In this document: positions 8,672-17,768 of the stretch, in pieces
Position numbering within the stretch: the first letter of the stretch is position 1
Layout: each line of letters opens with the position of its first letter
DNA from: a bacterium
GTDB taxonomy: Bacteria; Patescibacteriota; Minisyncoccia; 1-14-0-10-42-19
Length of the DNA stretch: 52,784 bases
Assembly: GCA_030690215.1 (NCBI GenBank)
Contig: JAUYHD010000034.1
Location: 1-52,784 of the forward strand
Direction: 5' to 3'
Made by a program: the position numbers and the translations under genes
Notes under the pieces: model-generated
Database searches by the model: none
The model's input: the letters and a program-made list of their open reading frames with translations, nothing else
What the model was told of the DNA's origin: nothing

Positions 8672-10039
8672 ATGAAAACTATTTTTATAACAATTTTCCA
8701 AGGAGTAGAAGCCAAAAATATTTTGCGTACAGGAATAGTAAAGCGTCTTTTAGAGGATTCGCGAGTTCGTGTGGTGTTATTTGTTGGCAATAAAGAAAAA
8801 GCGCAATTGTATCAGCGTGAATTTTCGCACCCCCGCATGATATATGAGATAGTCCCGCGTCCTCTAACAACGGCACTGGATAGGTTTTTTGCGTCTCTGA
8901 AATTTCAATTGCTTCGGACGGATACGACGCATCTGCGAAAGAAGATGGCGTTTGAAAAGGAGGGAAACCGCATATTGTTTTTTGCAAGCAAGACATGGAA
9001 TTGGATTATCGCGAGAAAACCACTGTTGCGGTTCGCGCGCTTTTTGGATTATCGGTTTGTGCATGACGCTACGTATTCGCATTATTTTGAAACATATAGG
9101 CCGGATATTGTTTTTATGGCGCATTTATTTGATGAACAAGAGATTCATTTATTGCGCGAAGCAAAAAAACGGAATATAAGGACAATCGGCTTTATTAATT
9201 CATGGGATAAAGTGACTGCGCGATGCGTATTGCGCCTCCTGCCGGATCGTTTTGTTGTGTTTAATGATATTGTGAAAGAAGAACTTGCAACGCATAACGC
9301 AGTTGACCCCTCGCATATTTTTATTGGAGGTATTCCGCAATATGATTTATATTTTAAAAGGACGGATGGGACGCGAGATGATTTTTTTAAGGCAATCGGC
9401 AGTGAACCGCAAAAAAAGCTCATCGTATACGCGCCCATGGGAAGCGCGTTTAGCGGTTCTGATTGGGATATGCTTGATGTGTTGTGTCGCTATAACAAGA
9501 AAGGAGTGTTTGGTAATGCCGTAGATTTGCTTGTGCGATTCCAGCCGAATGATTTTATTGATAAAAAAGAATTAGAAAAGCGACCATGGCTCTTATACGA
9601 TTACCCCGGTATTCGTTTTTCTTCAAAACGGGGCGTAGATTGGGATATGAGCGCGGAAGATGTTAACCATCTTGCGCACACGCTTGCCCACATGTCGGTG
9701 CTGGTGTGTTACGCGTCCAGTATGAGCGTTGATGCGGCAATATTTGACAAGCCCGTTATTAATATAAATTTTGAATTAAAACACATGCCTCTTCACAAAT
9801 CTCCGACCCAATTTTATCACATGGCGCATTATAAAAAGGCGTTATGCACAGGAGGGATTCGATGTGTAGAAAATGAGAAAGAGCTTATCGGGTGGATTAG
9901 GCGCTATATAGGGAATCCTTCTTTGGATGCGGGTGGACGCGATACGCTTGTCCGTCAGCAGTGCTTCCATACGGATGGAGAATCGGGGAGGCGAATAGGA
10001 GAATATATTTTATCTTTTTTGCATACCCGCAATGTTTGA
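8672..10039 (+). CDS. GT-B-like surface carbohydrate protein, paralog 3
   Basis: 455 aa. It has the same ordered motifs as the 7105 gene: PDIVFMAHLFDEQE, INSWDKVTARC (SWDK instead of SWDN), VFNDIVKEELATH, IGGIPQYDLYF, IVYAPMGSAFSGSDWDMLD, LLVRFQPND and NPSLDAGGRDTLVRQQ. The two genes are tandem and clearly paralogous, separated by a palindromic gap. It overlaps the next methyltransferase by 8 bp, which suggests translational coupling. The catalytic chemistry is not proven by sequence; transfer of a sugar or polyol phosphate onto a surface polymer is the working guess. Confidence 0.6.
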   Translation: MKTIFITIFQGVEAKNILRTGIVKRLLEDSRVRVVLFVGNKEKAQLYQREFSHPRMIYEIVPRPLTTALDRFFASLKFQLLRTDTTHLRKKMAFEKEGNRILFFASKTWNWIIARKPLLRFARFLDYRFVHDATYSHYFETYRPDIVFMAHLFDEQEIHLLREAKKRNIRTIGFINSWDKVTARCVLRLLPDRFVVFNDIVKEELATHNAVDPSHIFIGGIPQYDLYFKRTDGTRDDFFKAIGSEPQKKLIVYAPMGSAFSGSDWDMLDVLCRYNKKGVFGNAVDLLVRFQPNDFIDKKELEKRPWLLYDYPGIRFSSKRGVDWDMSAEDVNHLAHTLAHMSVLVCYASSMSVDAAIFDKPVININFELKHMPLHKSPTQFYHMAHYKKALCTGGIRCVENEKELIGWIRRYIGNPSLDAGGRDTLVRQQCFHTDGESGRRIGEYILSFLHTRNV

Positions 10040-11024
10040 TTATCATACAATTAAAAAAGAAAAAGTCGCATGTAATTTATGCGGCAAAGAAAATTATCAT
10101 ATTCTTGCCGGGCATTCATCAGACGGTTTGCCCGCGGATACGTGTCTTTGCAAGCACTGCGGGCTTATCTATCTCAATCCACGGATGACAAAAGAGGGGT
10201 ATGATGAGTATTACAAATATTTTTACAGAGAGCATCGCGCGCAGATAAAGGGGAAGGGGAGCAATGTCGCAACATATGAACGAGGATTTGACAGCGCGGT
10301 TCGTTTTGGCGAAGCGGTAGGCAGATCGTTACAAGAATATATGTTGTCAGAAGGCGCGACTGTTGATGTGGGGTCGCATACAGGAGGAATTTTATTCGGA
10401 TTAAAAAAAATATTTCCCGCGATTGATATGGTTGGTATTGAGCCGTCAGTGGAGGCGGCGTCTTTCGCAAACAAGCGCGGCATCAAAACATATAATTGTT
10501 TATTTGAAGATTTCCCGCGCGATAAAGAAACGAATGTTTCAAATATTCTTTGCATGCAGACCTTAAACCACCTGTTGGACCCGAAAGGGTTTATGATATG
10601 GGCGCATGAAACGCTTATCCCTGGGGGGCGTCTTATTCTTTCCGTAAAGAATTTTCGGGACCAATGCAGACGAGGCGGGTCGCTTGCATCGGGGATACAG
10701 ATTGACCACGCCTATATGTTCACGCCCGAGACAGTGCGGCGCATGGTTGAATCGGCGGGGTTTACGGTTTTATACGAAGACGCTGATGAATATAAAACAG
10801 ACGAAGAATTAATGAAGCAGAAAAAATCCGGTTTGTCTTGGCATCATATCCGGATTGTTGGGAAAAAAAATGAAGGCAACAACGTTTTGCCTTTGGTACC
10901 TCATCCGGAAATCGTTCCTCTTCTTAGGCGCCAGCTTTCTCGGTGGAATATTGTTTTCTATTATCTATTATTTTATTCTCGGAGAACTGCGTGGTTTCGT
11001 AAGCTGTTTGCTATAAAAAAATAA
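10032..11024 (+). CDS. SAM methyltransferase with N-terminal zinc-binding domain
   Basis: 330 aa. The N-terminal segment has CNLCGKENY and CLCKHCGLIYLNP, two CxxC pairs as in sugar C-methyltransferase-type enzymes with a zinc-binding head (Methyltransf_13/23 layout). It is followed by VDVGSHTGGILFGLKK (motif I), GIEPSVEAA, and a late LNHLLDPKGF...GGRLILSVKN. Such proteins methylate nucleotide-sugar or glycan intermediates. The start at 10032 overlaps the preceding gene by 8 bp, so it belongs to the same operon. Confidence 0.8.
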   Translation: MFDYHTIKKEKVACNLCGKENYHILAGHSSDGLPADTCLCKHCGLIYLNPRMTKEGYDEYYKYFYREHRAQIKGKGSNVATYERGFDSAVRFGEAVGRSLQEYMLSEGATVDVGSHTGGILFGLKKIFPAIDMVGIEPSVEAASFANKRGIKTYNCLFEDFPRDKETNVSNILCMQTLNHLLDPKGFMIWAHETLIPGGRLILSVKNFRDQCRRGGSLASGIQIDHAYMFTPETVRRMVESAGFTVLYEDADEYKTDEELMKQKKSGLSWHHIRIVGKKNEGNNVLPLVPHPEIVPLLRRQLSRWNIVFYYLLFYSRRTAWFRKLFAIKK

Positions 11025-11032
11025 TATCAATC

Positions 11033-11920
11033 GTGACCAACACCATTCTTTTTCTTTTGTTCATGGTCCCCGGTACCCTCTTTTTGAGCGCGTATGATTT
11101 GATGCGTCGGGATATGCTCAAAGACGGACTCTATCATGAGCGCGCATTTTTGGGTGTTGCGATGATGGGGAGTGGTATTATACTTTTTATTCCATTTTTC
11201 TTTATTCCCTTCCCCGAGCTTAAAGCAGGTTTTTGGCCGGCGTTTATGGGCACTGTGGCAATTAATTTTGTAGCTCAATGGCTTTGGTTTAGAGCATTTC
11301 GGCTTGAAGAAGCATCGTTGATTTCTCCCTTGTATCTTTTGACTCCGCCACTCGTACTTTTTACGGGCTTTATAATACTTGGCGAGAAACCTTCGCTGTG
11401 GGGGATTGTAGGTGTTCTCACGACTATTATCGGTCTTTGGATATTATTTCAATCAGGAAGGAGGGAGGGCGCTAATCTTTTTGATACTATAAAGCGCAAA
11501 GGCGTACTTTTTGGGATATGCGGTGCTGTATTATTTGCATTCTCTTTCCCCCTTGATAGAAAAGCGATTCTTACTTCTTCAGGACTTTTTTATACCGCGC
11601 TTGCGGTGTTGCTCATTGGTGTTTTAAGTATCGGTGTAAGCATGTTCTCCGGGTCTCACGCGCGTCATACATTTTTTCTTCTTTTCCGAAAGCCCAAAAA
11701 AATGGCGTTGTTTTTTGCGGTTTCAAGTATTGCGTTTTTTCTTCCCAACCAAGCGCTAAGTTACAGCTTTGCCGCGTATGCTTCAAGCGTAAAACGCCTC
11801 TGGTCATTATGGACCGTTTTGTTCAGCGGCATGTTTTTTAAAGAGCGGAATATTCGAAATAAAATGATAGCAACCGTAGTGATGCTTTCCGGCATTTTTA
11901 TAACGATTATTCTTGGGTAG
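11033..11920 (+). CDS. EamA/DMT-superfamily membrane protein 1
   Basis: 295 aa from GTG at 11033, 8 bp after the preceding gene. About ten hydrophobic segments are arranged as two EamA halves; the first half ends in GEKPSLWGIVGVLTTIIGLWIL and the second in a run of GIFITIIL. DMT proteins move metabolites, amino acids or nucleotide sugars, and small relatives flip lipid-linked sugars. With three such genes in a row inside a glycan locus, export or flipping of glycan precursors is plausible, but no substrate motif is visible. Confidence 0.75.
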   Translation: MTNTILFLLFMVPGTLFLSAYDLMRRDMLKDGLYHERAFLGVAMMGSGIILFIPFFFIPFPELKAGFWPAFMGTVAINFVAQWLWFRAFRLEEASLISPLYLLTPPLVLFTGFIILGEKPSLWGIVGVLTTIIGLWILFQSGRREGANLFDTIKRKGVLFGICGAVLFAFSFPLDRKAILTSSGLFYTALAVLLIGVLSIGVSMFSGSHARHTFFLLFRKPKKMALFFAVSSIAFFLPNQALSYSFAAYASSVKRLWSLWTVLFSGMFFKERNIRNKMIATVVMLSGIFITIILG

Positions 11921-11978
11921 TTTTTGCGTGTATGGTTTAATATCCGCTTTTTTATTTTTAGGAGTAACGCATAAAAAA

Positions 11979-12007
11979 TTGACATACGTATATTTTTGTA
12001 TTACAAG
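11979..12007 (+). promoter_or_regulatory. Sigma-70-type promoter for the second EamA gene
   Basis: TTGACA, a 17-nt spacer, then TACAAG; an AAAGGAG ribosome site follows shortly before the ATG at 12059. Confidence 0.6.
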
Positions 12008-12058
12008 ACAGTAGATACATTAATTGTAATTTAAAAACAAAGGAGAATAATAATAACC

Positions 12059-13027
12059 ATGGAATTATTCACTATCGTATTGATATGGACGCTTCCGTTA
12101 GTTTCGGGCATGGCAGATGCCGCTTCACGAAGCGTTATTAAAATTGCGAGCAAATTACACGATTTTACTCTTCTTTCGGTGGGGCTGTTATTTGCATTGC
12201 CATTTTATCTTATATGGCTATTTTTTACGGGGATGCCCATAGTGGAGAACGGATTTTGGGTTGCAATTGCTCTCCATGTTCCTCTTTTCACCGGCGCAAT
12301 GATTCTTATGGTGGAAGCGCATAAAGCATCCGGACTTGCATCCACCATGCCGTATATGGCACTCACGCCCGCTTTTCTCTTGGGGGTAACGCCTTTTTTG
12401 GCGCTATTCTTCTCGGAATTGGGGGGAAGCAGCCCCACACTTGTAGGGGGCCTTGGTGTTTTGGTGTTGGTCGCGGGGTTGTATGTGTTAAATATGCAAA
12501 CAAGACAACAGAGCATATTAAGCCCCGTGCGAGCGTTTTGGCATGACCGCGGCTCTCGCTTGATGTTTTTTGCTTCTATCATTTTAGCTTTTACGGCAAC
12601 ATTTGACCTTGTGGCGCTGAAGAACATACAGAACAATGTTCCATTTTATCTTCTGGTTGACCATGGCTTGTTGAGTATAATTATGGCACTGTTGATATTG
12701 GCTTATTCTGCTATGAAGTGGGAAAAAACTCTTCCATTTTCTCCGCGCGGGTTTTGGAAGTCGCTGTTCTTTTTTGGGTGCTTTACCGCACTTGCCGCGG
12801 GGCCGCATAACCTTGCATTTACATGGATCCCAATTGTGCCGTATGTTATTGCCGTGAAAAGAGCGGGGGCTATCCTTTTCGGAGTATTGGCGCTTGGTCT
12901 TGTGATGGGTATGATATTAAACCATCCGAAATTTCAAGATGATAAAAAAAATCTTAGATTCCGTATCCCCGGTACGATTATTGCCGTTATCGGCATGGTA
13001 ATTATTATTATATGGGGGAAAGCGTAA
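12059..13027 (+). CDS. EamA/DMT-superfamily membrane protein 2
   Basis: 322 aa with about ten hydrophobic segments in two halves. Its own promoter (11979) and a good ribosome site (AAAGGAG) precede the ATG. It opens with VSGMADAASRSVIKIASK, the kind of small-residue first-half helix common in DMT transporters. The repeat ends in IPGTIIAVIGMVIIIIWG. It diverges widely from the genes on either side, so the three are distinct subfamilies rather than recent duplicates. A terminator follows at 13067. A transport or flippase role for glycan precursors is inferred from position. Confidence 0.7.
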   Translation: MELFTIVLIWTLPLVSGMADAASRSVIKIASKLHDFTLLSVGLLFALPFYLIWLFFTGMPIVENGFWVAIALHVPLFTGAMILMVEAHKASGLASTMPYMALTPAFLLGVTPFLALFFSELGGSSPTLVGGLGVLVLVAGLYVLNMQTRQQSILSPVRAFWHDRGSRLMFFASIILAFTATFDLVALKNIQNNVPFYLLVDHGLLSIIMALLILAYSAMKWEKTLPFSPRGFWKSLFFFGCFTALAAGPHNLAFTWIPIVPYVIAVKRAGAILFGVLALGLVMGMILNHPKFQDDKKNLRFRIPGTIIAVIGMVIIIIWGKA

Positions 13028-13066
13028 ACAAAGGAAAATCTAAAAAATATATCCTTGTAATAGCAA

Positions 13067-13095
13067 AGAGCAGAACACCATGTCTGCTCTTTTTT
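13067..13095 (+). terminator. Rho-independent terminator
   Basis: AGAGCAGA/TCTGCTCT, 8-bp stem and 8-nt loop, then a T run. The ATG at 13080 is in the loop, so it is not a credible start for the next gene. Confidence 0.85.
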
Positions 13096-13157
13096 CATTC
13101 ATACAAAAAATTATTGTATTTGCGTTTTTTAAGGAAAACGATATACTCGGTGCTGAT

Positions 13158-14114
13158 ATGAGGAACAGTCATTTTAATAATTGGATACCGTATGCATTCG
13201 GTGAAGCAATCGGTCGGACAATAGGGAAAATTATACAAAAAGTTATAGGCACTCTGGGAAATACCCTTGGTCATACGCTTTTTGTAGTAAGCATTGTAGG
13301 TCTGGTACAAATCATTCTCGCGTGTCTTGCGTGGCAGAAAGACCGTTTTTCTTTTTTTCCGAACCGGAAGTATATTCTTGGGTCGTTATCATTCGGATTT
13401 CTTGCGTTTGTAACCATGGCACTCGGGTTTACTGTGTTCCAGCTCGGAGGATCTGTCAGCGTTAATACATTTTTTGTTACATTATCAATAATTCCAGGCG
13501 CGCTTATTGATCGTTTCTTTTTCGGGCATCGTCTGAATACGAGGCAGTGGTTTGCCATCGGGGTTGGCGTTATCGCAGGGTACGCTATTCTTGATTTTCC
13601 GTCGCTTTCTGAAATTGTAGAACTTCCGCTTTGGGTTTTGCTTTCATTGGTGATGACGTTTACTTTGGCAATAAATCAGGGCATTACAAAGATTATCCAG
13701 AATGTAAATCCGTGGGTGCAGAATTTTTGGGGCGGCATGATTACGCTTGTGTGCGCGCTTACCAGTTTTTTATTGATTCCGCCAAGGTTTCTTTTTTCTG
13801 ACTCGTTGTCTCTTATTATGTTGCTTTCGTCACTCGCGGTTATTTCAGGCCTTATGGTGGTCATTGTGTGGATTTTTAACCTGTATGGGTATCGATACGG
13901 AGCAGTAATTGCAATTAAAAAACTTACGGTTCACGGGAGTTTTTTAATTCTTGCAACGCTGTTCGGCGTTTTATTGTTTGGGGAAACCCCTAAGCTTTCG
14001 CATGCGTTGAGTGTTTTTCTTTATTTTTGCGCCTTCCTTTTGCTTGATGAAAAAACATGGGTATTTTTTCATCAGAGAGTTAAAAAAATAGTTTGCAACA
14101 TACGCTTCAGATAA
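13158..14114 (+). CDS. EamA/DMT-like membrane protein 3
   Basis: 318 aa from the ATG at 13158. The longer frame from 13080 would start inside a terminator hairpin, while TTGCGT-16-TATACT ends only 10 nt before 13158, which favours a leaderless or very short leader mRNA. An unusual amphipathic Gly/Ile/Lys segment (GEAIGRTIGKIIQKVIG) precedes the first membrane helix. About eight to ten hydrophobic segments follow, with LFGETPKLSHALSVFLYF near the end as in EamA halves. It is the third DMT-type gene in a row. Substrate unknown. Confidence 0.65.
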   Translation: MRNSHFNNWIPYAFGEAIGRTIGKIIQKVIGTLGNTLGHTLFVVSIVGLVQIILACLAWQKDRFSFFPNRKYILGSLSFGFLAFVTMALGFTVFQLGGSVSVNTFFVTLSIIPGALIDRFFFGHRLNTRQWFAIGVGVIAGYAILDFPSLSEIVELPLWVLLSLVMTFTLAINQGITKIIQNVNPWVQNFWGGMITLVCALTSFLLIPPRFLFSDSLSLIMLLSSLAVISGLMVVIVWIFNLYGYRYGAVIAIKKLTVHGSFLILATLFGVLLFGETPKLSHALSVFLYFCAFLLLDEKTWVFFHQRVKKIVCNIRFR

Positions 14115-14123
14115 AAGCGCAGG

Positions 14124-14155
14124 GGCTTTCCAAAAGAGAGCCTTTTATTTTTTTT
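14124..14155 (+). terminator. Rho-independent terminator
   Basis: GGCTTTC/GAGAGCC, a 7-bp stem with one G-T pair, loop CAAAA, then TTTTATTTTTTTT. Confidence 0.7.
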
Positions 14156-14229
14156 GGGCTGAAATGCTTGTTTTTTTCTTTCTTTGTGATAGGGTAAGGG
14201 GAAATCTTTTTGACGGAGGCACTTTTATA

Positions 14230-15321
14230 ATGACACGAGCACGAGTAGGCATTATCGGTTTTGGAGACGGAGGGCAGTCAAACGCGAAAGCATTACGGCA
14301 GATTGAAGACGTTACGATAGTCGCGGTAAGCGACATTGATGAAAAAAGGTACGGAGCTGTAGAAGAAATAGTAGGAGAATCAACCCATTTTTATTCTCGG
14401 TATCAAGATATGATTATGAAAGACGGCATAGATATGGTTATCGTTGCAACGCCTGATAATGAACACCTTGAGCCAGCGAAGTATGTTTTGGAAGAAGGAA
14501 GATATGTTTTTGTAGAAAAGCCGGTCGCGACTTCATATGAAGATCTCTCCCAATTTAGAAAGCTTGCGGATAGATTTCCCGGAAAGATTTTATTTAGCGA
14601 AAAATACAGCTTTGCGTATCCCATACAAAAAGCGCTTGCTATGCAGGGGAGAATGGGAAATTTTATGGTTGGTTCCACCCTGTATACGATGTGGAAGTGC
14701 GATAGAATAATGGGCGGCGGCAAGTGGCGGACGGAACACGCATATAACCCATGCGCAGGAGGATTAAGTCATAATTTTATGACAGCATTGCTTTTTGCAA
14801 AATCTCCGATTGTGCGTGTTCGTGCGACAGGACAAGTTCTTACATATCATGAAAATCTGGATACGCATGAAGGTTTTGACACTATGGAAGGCACGCTTGA
14901 GTTTAAGAATGGGAGGCGGTTGCAGTGGACGGTGTGTCTTGCGGTAAAAGGAGAAGATAGTCCATTTGCTCATCGTACCGTGACACACACATTTCAATTT
15001 GAGAATGGTTCGCTAGTATATGGGCCGATGCCGGGAGACGATAGGTTGACAGTGACAGGCCAAACCGTTTCTTTCGAACGAGAACCCTTGTTAACGGACC
15101 CTAATGCAACCAGCGCCCCGAAGAATCTTTGGGCTGAATATAATATCGGCGGCTTATATAGAGGAATGCATGAAGATATTCTCAGCGCTCTCAAAGGAGA
15201 AAAGAAGCCATTACATACTATTGAACATGGTCTTAATGTGGCGGCGGCATGTACGTATGCCTTTTGGTCAGCACACAAAGACGGTGAATGGATGTATATT
15301 AATGGGGATTTTCAATTTTGA
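14230..15321 (+). CDS. Gfo/Idh/MocA-family oxidoreductase
   Basis: 363 aa from the ATG at 14230; GGAGG lies 11 nt upstream, and the longer frame from 14164 lacks a ribosome site. The Rossmann motif GIIGFGDGG opens the protein, and EKPVATSYEDL carries the EKP lysine motif of the family. The C-terminal domain is the usual alpha/beta sheet with GGLSHNFMTALLF. These enzymes oxidise or reduce sugar hydroxyl groups with NAD(P). Placed ahead of neuB, it may prepare a modified nonulosonic acid or its precursor. A strong terminator follows at 15331, so neuB has its own promoter. Confidence 0.8.
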   Translation: MTRARVGIIGFGDGGQSNAKALRQIEDVTIVAVSDIDEKRYGAVEEIVGESTHFYSRYQDMIMKDGIDMVIVATPDNEHLEPAKYVLEEGRYVFVEKPVATSYEDLSQFRKLADRFPGKILFSEKYSFAYPIQKALAMQGRMGNFMVGSTLYTMWKCDRIMGGGKWRTEHAYNPCAGGLSHNFMTALLFAKSPIVRVRATGQVLTYHENLDTHEGFDTMEGTLEFKNGRRLQWTVCLAVKGEDSPFAHRTVTHTFQFENGSLVYGPMPGDDRLTVTGQTVSFEREPLLTDPNATSAPKNLWAEYNIGGLYRGMHEDILSALKGEKKPLHTIEHGLNVAAACTYAFWSAHKDGEWMYINGDFQF

Positions 15322-15330
15322 AAAATATAG

Positions 15331-15360
15331 GCAGTGCAAAATTTTGCACTGCTTTTTTTA
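15331..15360 (+). terminator. Strong rho-independent terminator
   Basis: GCAGTGCAAAATTTTGCACTGC is a perfect 22-nt palindrome followed by eight T residues. Confidence 0.9.
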
Positions 15361-15367
15361 TTTTGCT

Positions 15368-15420
15368 TGCCCCGTGAGAGTTGTTTTATAAAACAACTCT
15401 CTAATAGGGTCAAGTCTTCC
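15368..15420. repeat. TTGCCCC-headed hairpin element
   Basis: A 26-nt perfect palindrome (15376-15401; halves GAGAGTTGTTTTA and TAAAACAACTCTC) lies inside CCCGT...AGGGT. It is similar in placement to elements at 7024 and 31889, directly after a terminator. Confidence 0.6.
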
Positions 15421-15486
15421 CTAAATAAGAAAAGTGTTTTATACTAAGGAATCTTTTGTTTATTATTAATAACAAAGTTAGATGTT

Positions 15487-16590
15487 ATGGCTTTATTACA
15501 TCAAAATCAAATATGGGGCAAAATCCAAAAGGGTGTTTTTGTCACTGCCGAAATAGGAAAGAATTTTATTCAGACAGAAGAAGATCGTCCCATAGAAGAA
15601 TACCTCTCTAATGCAAAAAAATTGGTGGACGCGGCAGTAGAAGCCGGGGTGGACGCGGTAAAATTTCAGACCCACGAAGTTGAAGATGAACAATTGGATC
15701 TAGATATTACTTCGCCGCATTTTAAGGGAAGTGACCGGTATAGCTGGGTAACTCGAAACACCAAAGCCACTCCGCTTGAGGAATTTTGGAAACCGCTTAA
15801 GGCATATTGCGACCAAAAAGGCGTTATTTTCTTTTCTACTCCTATGAGCAGAAAGGCGGCGAACACGCTTGAAAAAGTTGGCGTGCCGCTTTGGAAAGTT
15901 GGTTCGGGCGACGTGCAGGATTATGTAACGCTTGATTTTATGATTGAAACGGGCAAGCCGATTATGATCGCAACCGGAATGGTGAGTTTGAAAGAGTTGG
16001 ATGAAGTAATCAAATATATAACCGATAAAGGATCGCCGCTCGTTGTCATGTATTGCATTAGCAAATATCCCGCCCCTCCGGAATTTTTTAATTTAGGAAC
16101 AATTGAATACCTGCAAGAAAAATATCCAAATGTAGTTATTGGTTTTTCAGATCATTCTATTGGCTATGACATTGCCTTATCTGCGGTAAAGCTTGGCGCG
16201 AAGGTTGTTGAAAAACATTTTTCCTGGAACCGCGAATTATGGGGCGCTGACCATAAGGTTTCTATGACTCCCAGTGAAATGAAAGAAATGGTGGGCGCTA
16301 TTCGTTCCGAAGAGTACAAGAGCGTTGATGAGAAAAAATATTATGGCGATAAAGAGAAAGAACTTGAAGGGGCGGATAATCAGTTCCGGCCGTATTTCAA
16401 TAAATCGCTGATGGCGGGTACTGACATACCGGCGGGAACGGCAATCACAAAAGAAATGATATTCGCAATGCGTCCAAAAATGTATGCGAAAGGATTGGCG
16501 TCAAATAGATTGAATGATGTTTTGGGGAAGAAGACGAATGCCCCATTAAAGAAATACGACCCCATAACAGAAGATGTTTTAGAAAATTAA
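15487..16590 (+). CDS. neuB: Nonulosonic acid synthase (NeuB/SpsE family)
   Basis: 367 aa, usual length. The N-terminal TIM barrel has TAEIGKNF, KFQTHE, FFSTPMS, KVGSGD, IATGMVS and GFSDHSIGYDIALSAVKLGAKVVEKHF, all landmarks of the family. The C-terminal SAF/antifreeze-like domain spans about residues 300-360 (SLMAGTDIPAGTAITKEMI). It condenses phosphoenolpyruvate with N-acetylmannosamine or a 2,4-diacetamido analogue to give a sialic- or legionaminic-type acid. It overlaps neuC by one base (TAATG), so the two are coupled. Which nonulosonic acid is made cannot be told from sequence alone. Confidence 0.93.
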   Translation: MALLHQNQIWGKIQKGVFVTAEIGKNFIQTEEDRPIEEYLSNAKKLVDAAVEAGVDAVKFQTHEVEDEQLDLDITSPHFKGSDRYSWVTRNTKATPLEEFWKPLKAYCDQKGVIFFSTPMSRKAANTLEKVGVPLWKVGSGDVQDYVTLDFMIETGKPIMIATGMVSLKELDEVIKYITDKGSPLVVMYCISKYPAPPEFFNLGTIEYLQEKYPNVVIGFSDHSIGYDIALSAVKLGAKVVEKHFSWNRELWGADHKVSMTPSEMKEMVGAIRSEEYKSVDEKKYYGDKEKELEGADNQFRPYFNKSLMAGTDIPAGTAITKEMIFAMRPKMYAKGLASNRLNDVLGKKTNAPLKKYDPITEDVLEN

Positions 16591-17768
16591 TGCGAATGAC
16601 GCACCATAAGAGAAAAATTTGTTTTGTCATCACAAGCTTTATCCACTACAGCCGCAATTTTTTGATACTTGAAGAGCTCCAAAAGCGCGATGATATTGAA
16701 TTGCATATTGTGGTGGGAGGTGCCGCCCTTCTTCCTAAATACCTTTCAAAATTCATGAATATAAAAGAAGAGCTTGAGCATTCGGGGTTTAAAAATATCC
16801 ATGATGCATATTTTAATCTTGAGGGAAATGACGGAATCACGAAAGCAAAAACCGCTGGTTTGGGCACGATAGAGTTTTCAACAATTTTTGGGGTGATAAA
16901 ACCGGACCTTGTGTTGGTCCGCGGGGATCGATTTGAGGTGCTTGCGGCGGTAACTGCGGCGGCATACATGAATATTCCCGTTGCCCATATTGAAGGAGGA
17001 GACCTTTCAGGAACGCTTGATGAGTCGGTGAGGCACGCGATAACCAAGCTCGCGCATATTCATTTTGTGACAAACGATGATGCCAAAAACCGCGTGTTGC
17101 GAATGGGCGAAAATCCCGACTATGTATTTAATTTCGGGAGCCCCGACGTGGAACTTGTGCATAAGACAATGAACGATTCTCTACTCGGAGAAACTGATTT
17201 TGATATGACCGGAAGCGGCGCCCATATTCCTTTGGGGACAGATTTTTTAATGGTTATGTACCATCCGGTAAGTACTGAAGTAGGAACATTGGGTGAGAAG
17301 ACAAAAATATTGCTGGAGGCGGTGCATGAAATAGGGATGCCCGCACTTTGGTTTTGGCCGAATTTTGATGCGGGGGCCGAAGAGATTTCTCAAGAGCTTA
17401 GGAAGTTTCGCGACAATACAAATGACCACGGCATCCGCTTTATGCGCTATCTTCCTCCGAAACTATTCCTTTCCCTTTTAAAAAATACGAAAGCGCTTAT
17501 CGGCAACTCCTCGGCAGGAATAAAAGAATGTTCGTATTTAGGCATTCCGGTGGTTATGACAGGCACGCGCCAACAGAGGAGGCTTCATGCGGAAAATGTA
17601 ATTGAGGTGCCGCACAATAAAGACCAAATTAAAAATGCGATAACGAGTCAGGTAAAAATGGGGCGATATCCTGCATCCGCCCTGTATCATGGGGAAGATA
17701 CCGCAAAAAAAATAGCAACTGTGCTTGCAACAACGCAGCTGTATATACAAAAAACGTTTTATGACTAA
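16590..17768 (+). CDS. neuC: UDP-GlcNAc 2-epimerase, hydrolysing (NeuC family)
   Basis: 392 aa. GT-B fold of the epimerase_2 family; LVRGDRFEVLAAVTAAAYMN, HIEGGDLSGTLDESVRHAITKLAH and the late IGNSSAGIKECSYLGIPVV are family hallmarks. It hydrolyses UDP-GlcNAc, or the UDP-diacetamido sugar in the legionaminic pathway, to the free mannosamine substrate of NeuB. The ATG at 16590 shares a base with the neuB stop; an ATG at 16596 is an alternative. The stop overlaps the neuA start by 8 bp. Confidence 0.92.
   Translation: MRMTHHKRKICFVITSFIHYSRNFLILEELQKRDDIELHIVVGGAALLPKYLSKFMNIKEELEHSGFKNIHDAYFNLEGNDGITKAKTAGLGTIEFSTIFGVIKPDLVLVRGDRFEVLAAVTAAAYMNIPVAHIEGGDLSGTLDESVRHAITKLAHIHFVTNDDAKNRVLRMGENPDYVFNFGSPDVELVHKTMNDSLLGETDFDMTGSGAHIPLGTDFLMVMYHPVSTEVGTLGEKTKILLEAVHEIGMPALWFWPNFDAGAEEISQELRKFRDNTNDHGIRFMRYLPPKLFLSLLKNTKALIGNSSAGIKECSYLGIPVVMTGTRQQRRLHAENVIEVPHNKDQIKNAITSQVKMGRYPASALYHGEDTAKKIATVLATTQLYIQKTFYD

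Noticed and set aside
13080-13157. N-terminal extension of the third EamA gene
   Set aside because: Its ATG is in the loop of a terminator hairpin and a promoter lies downstream.
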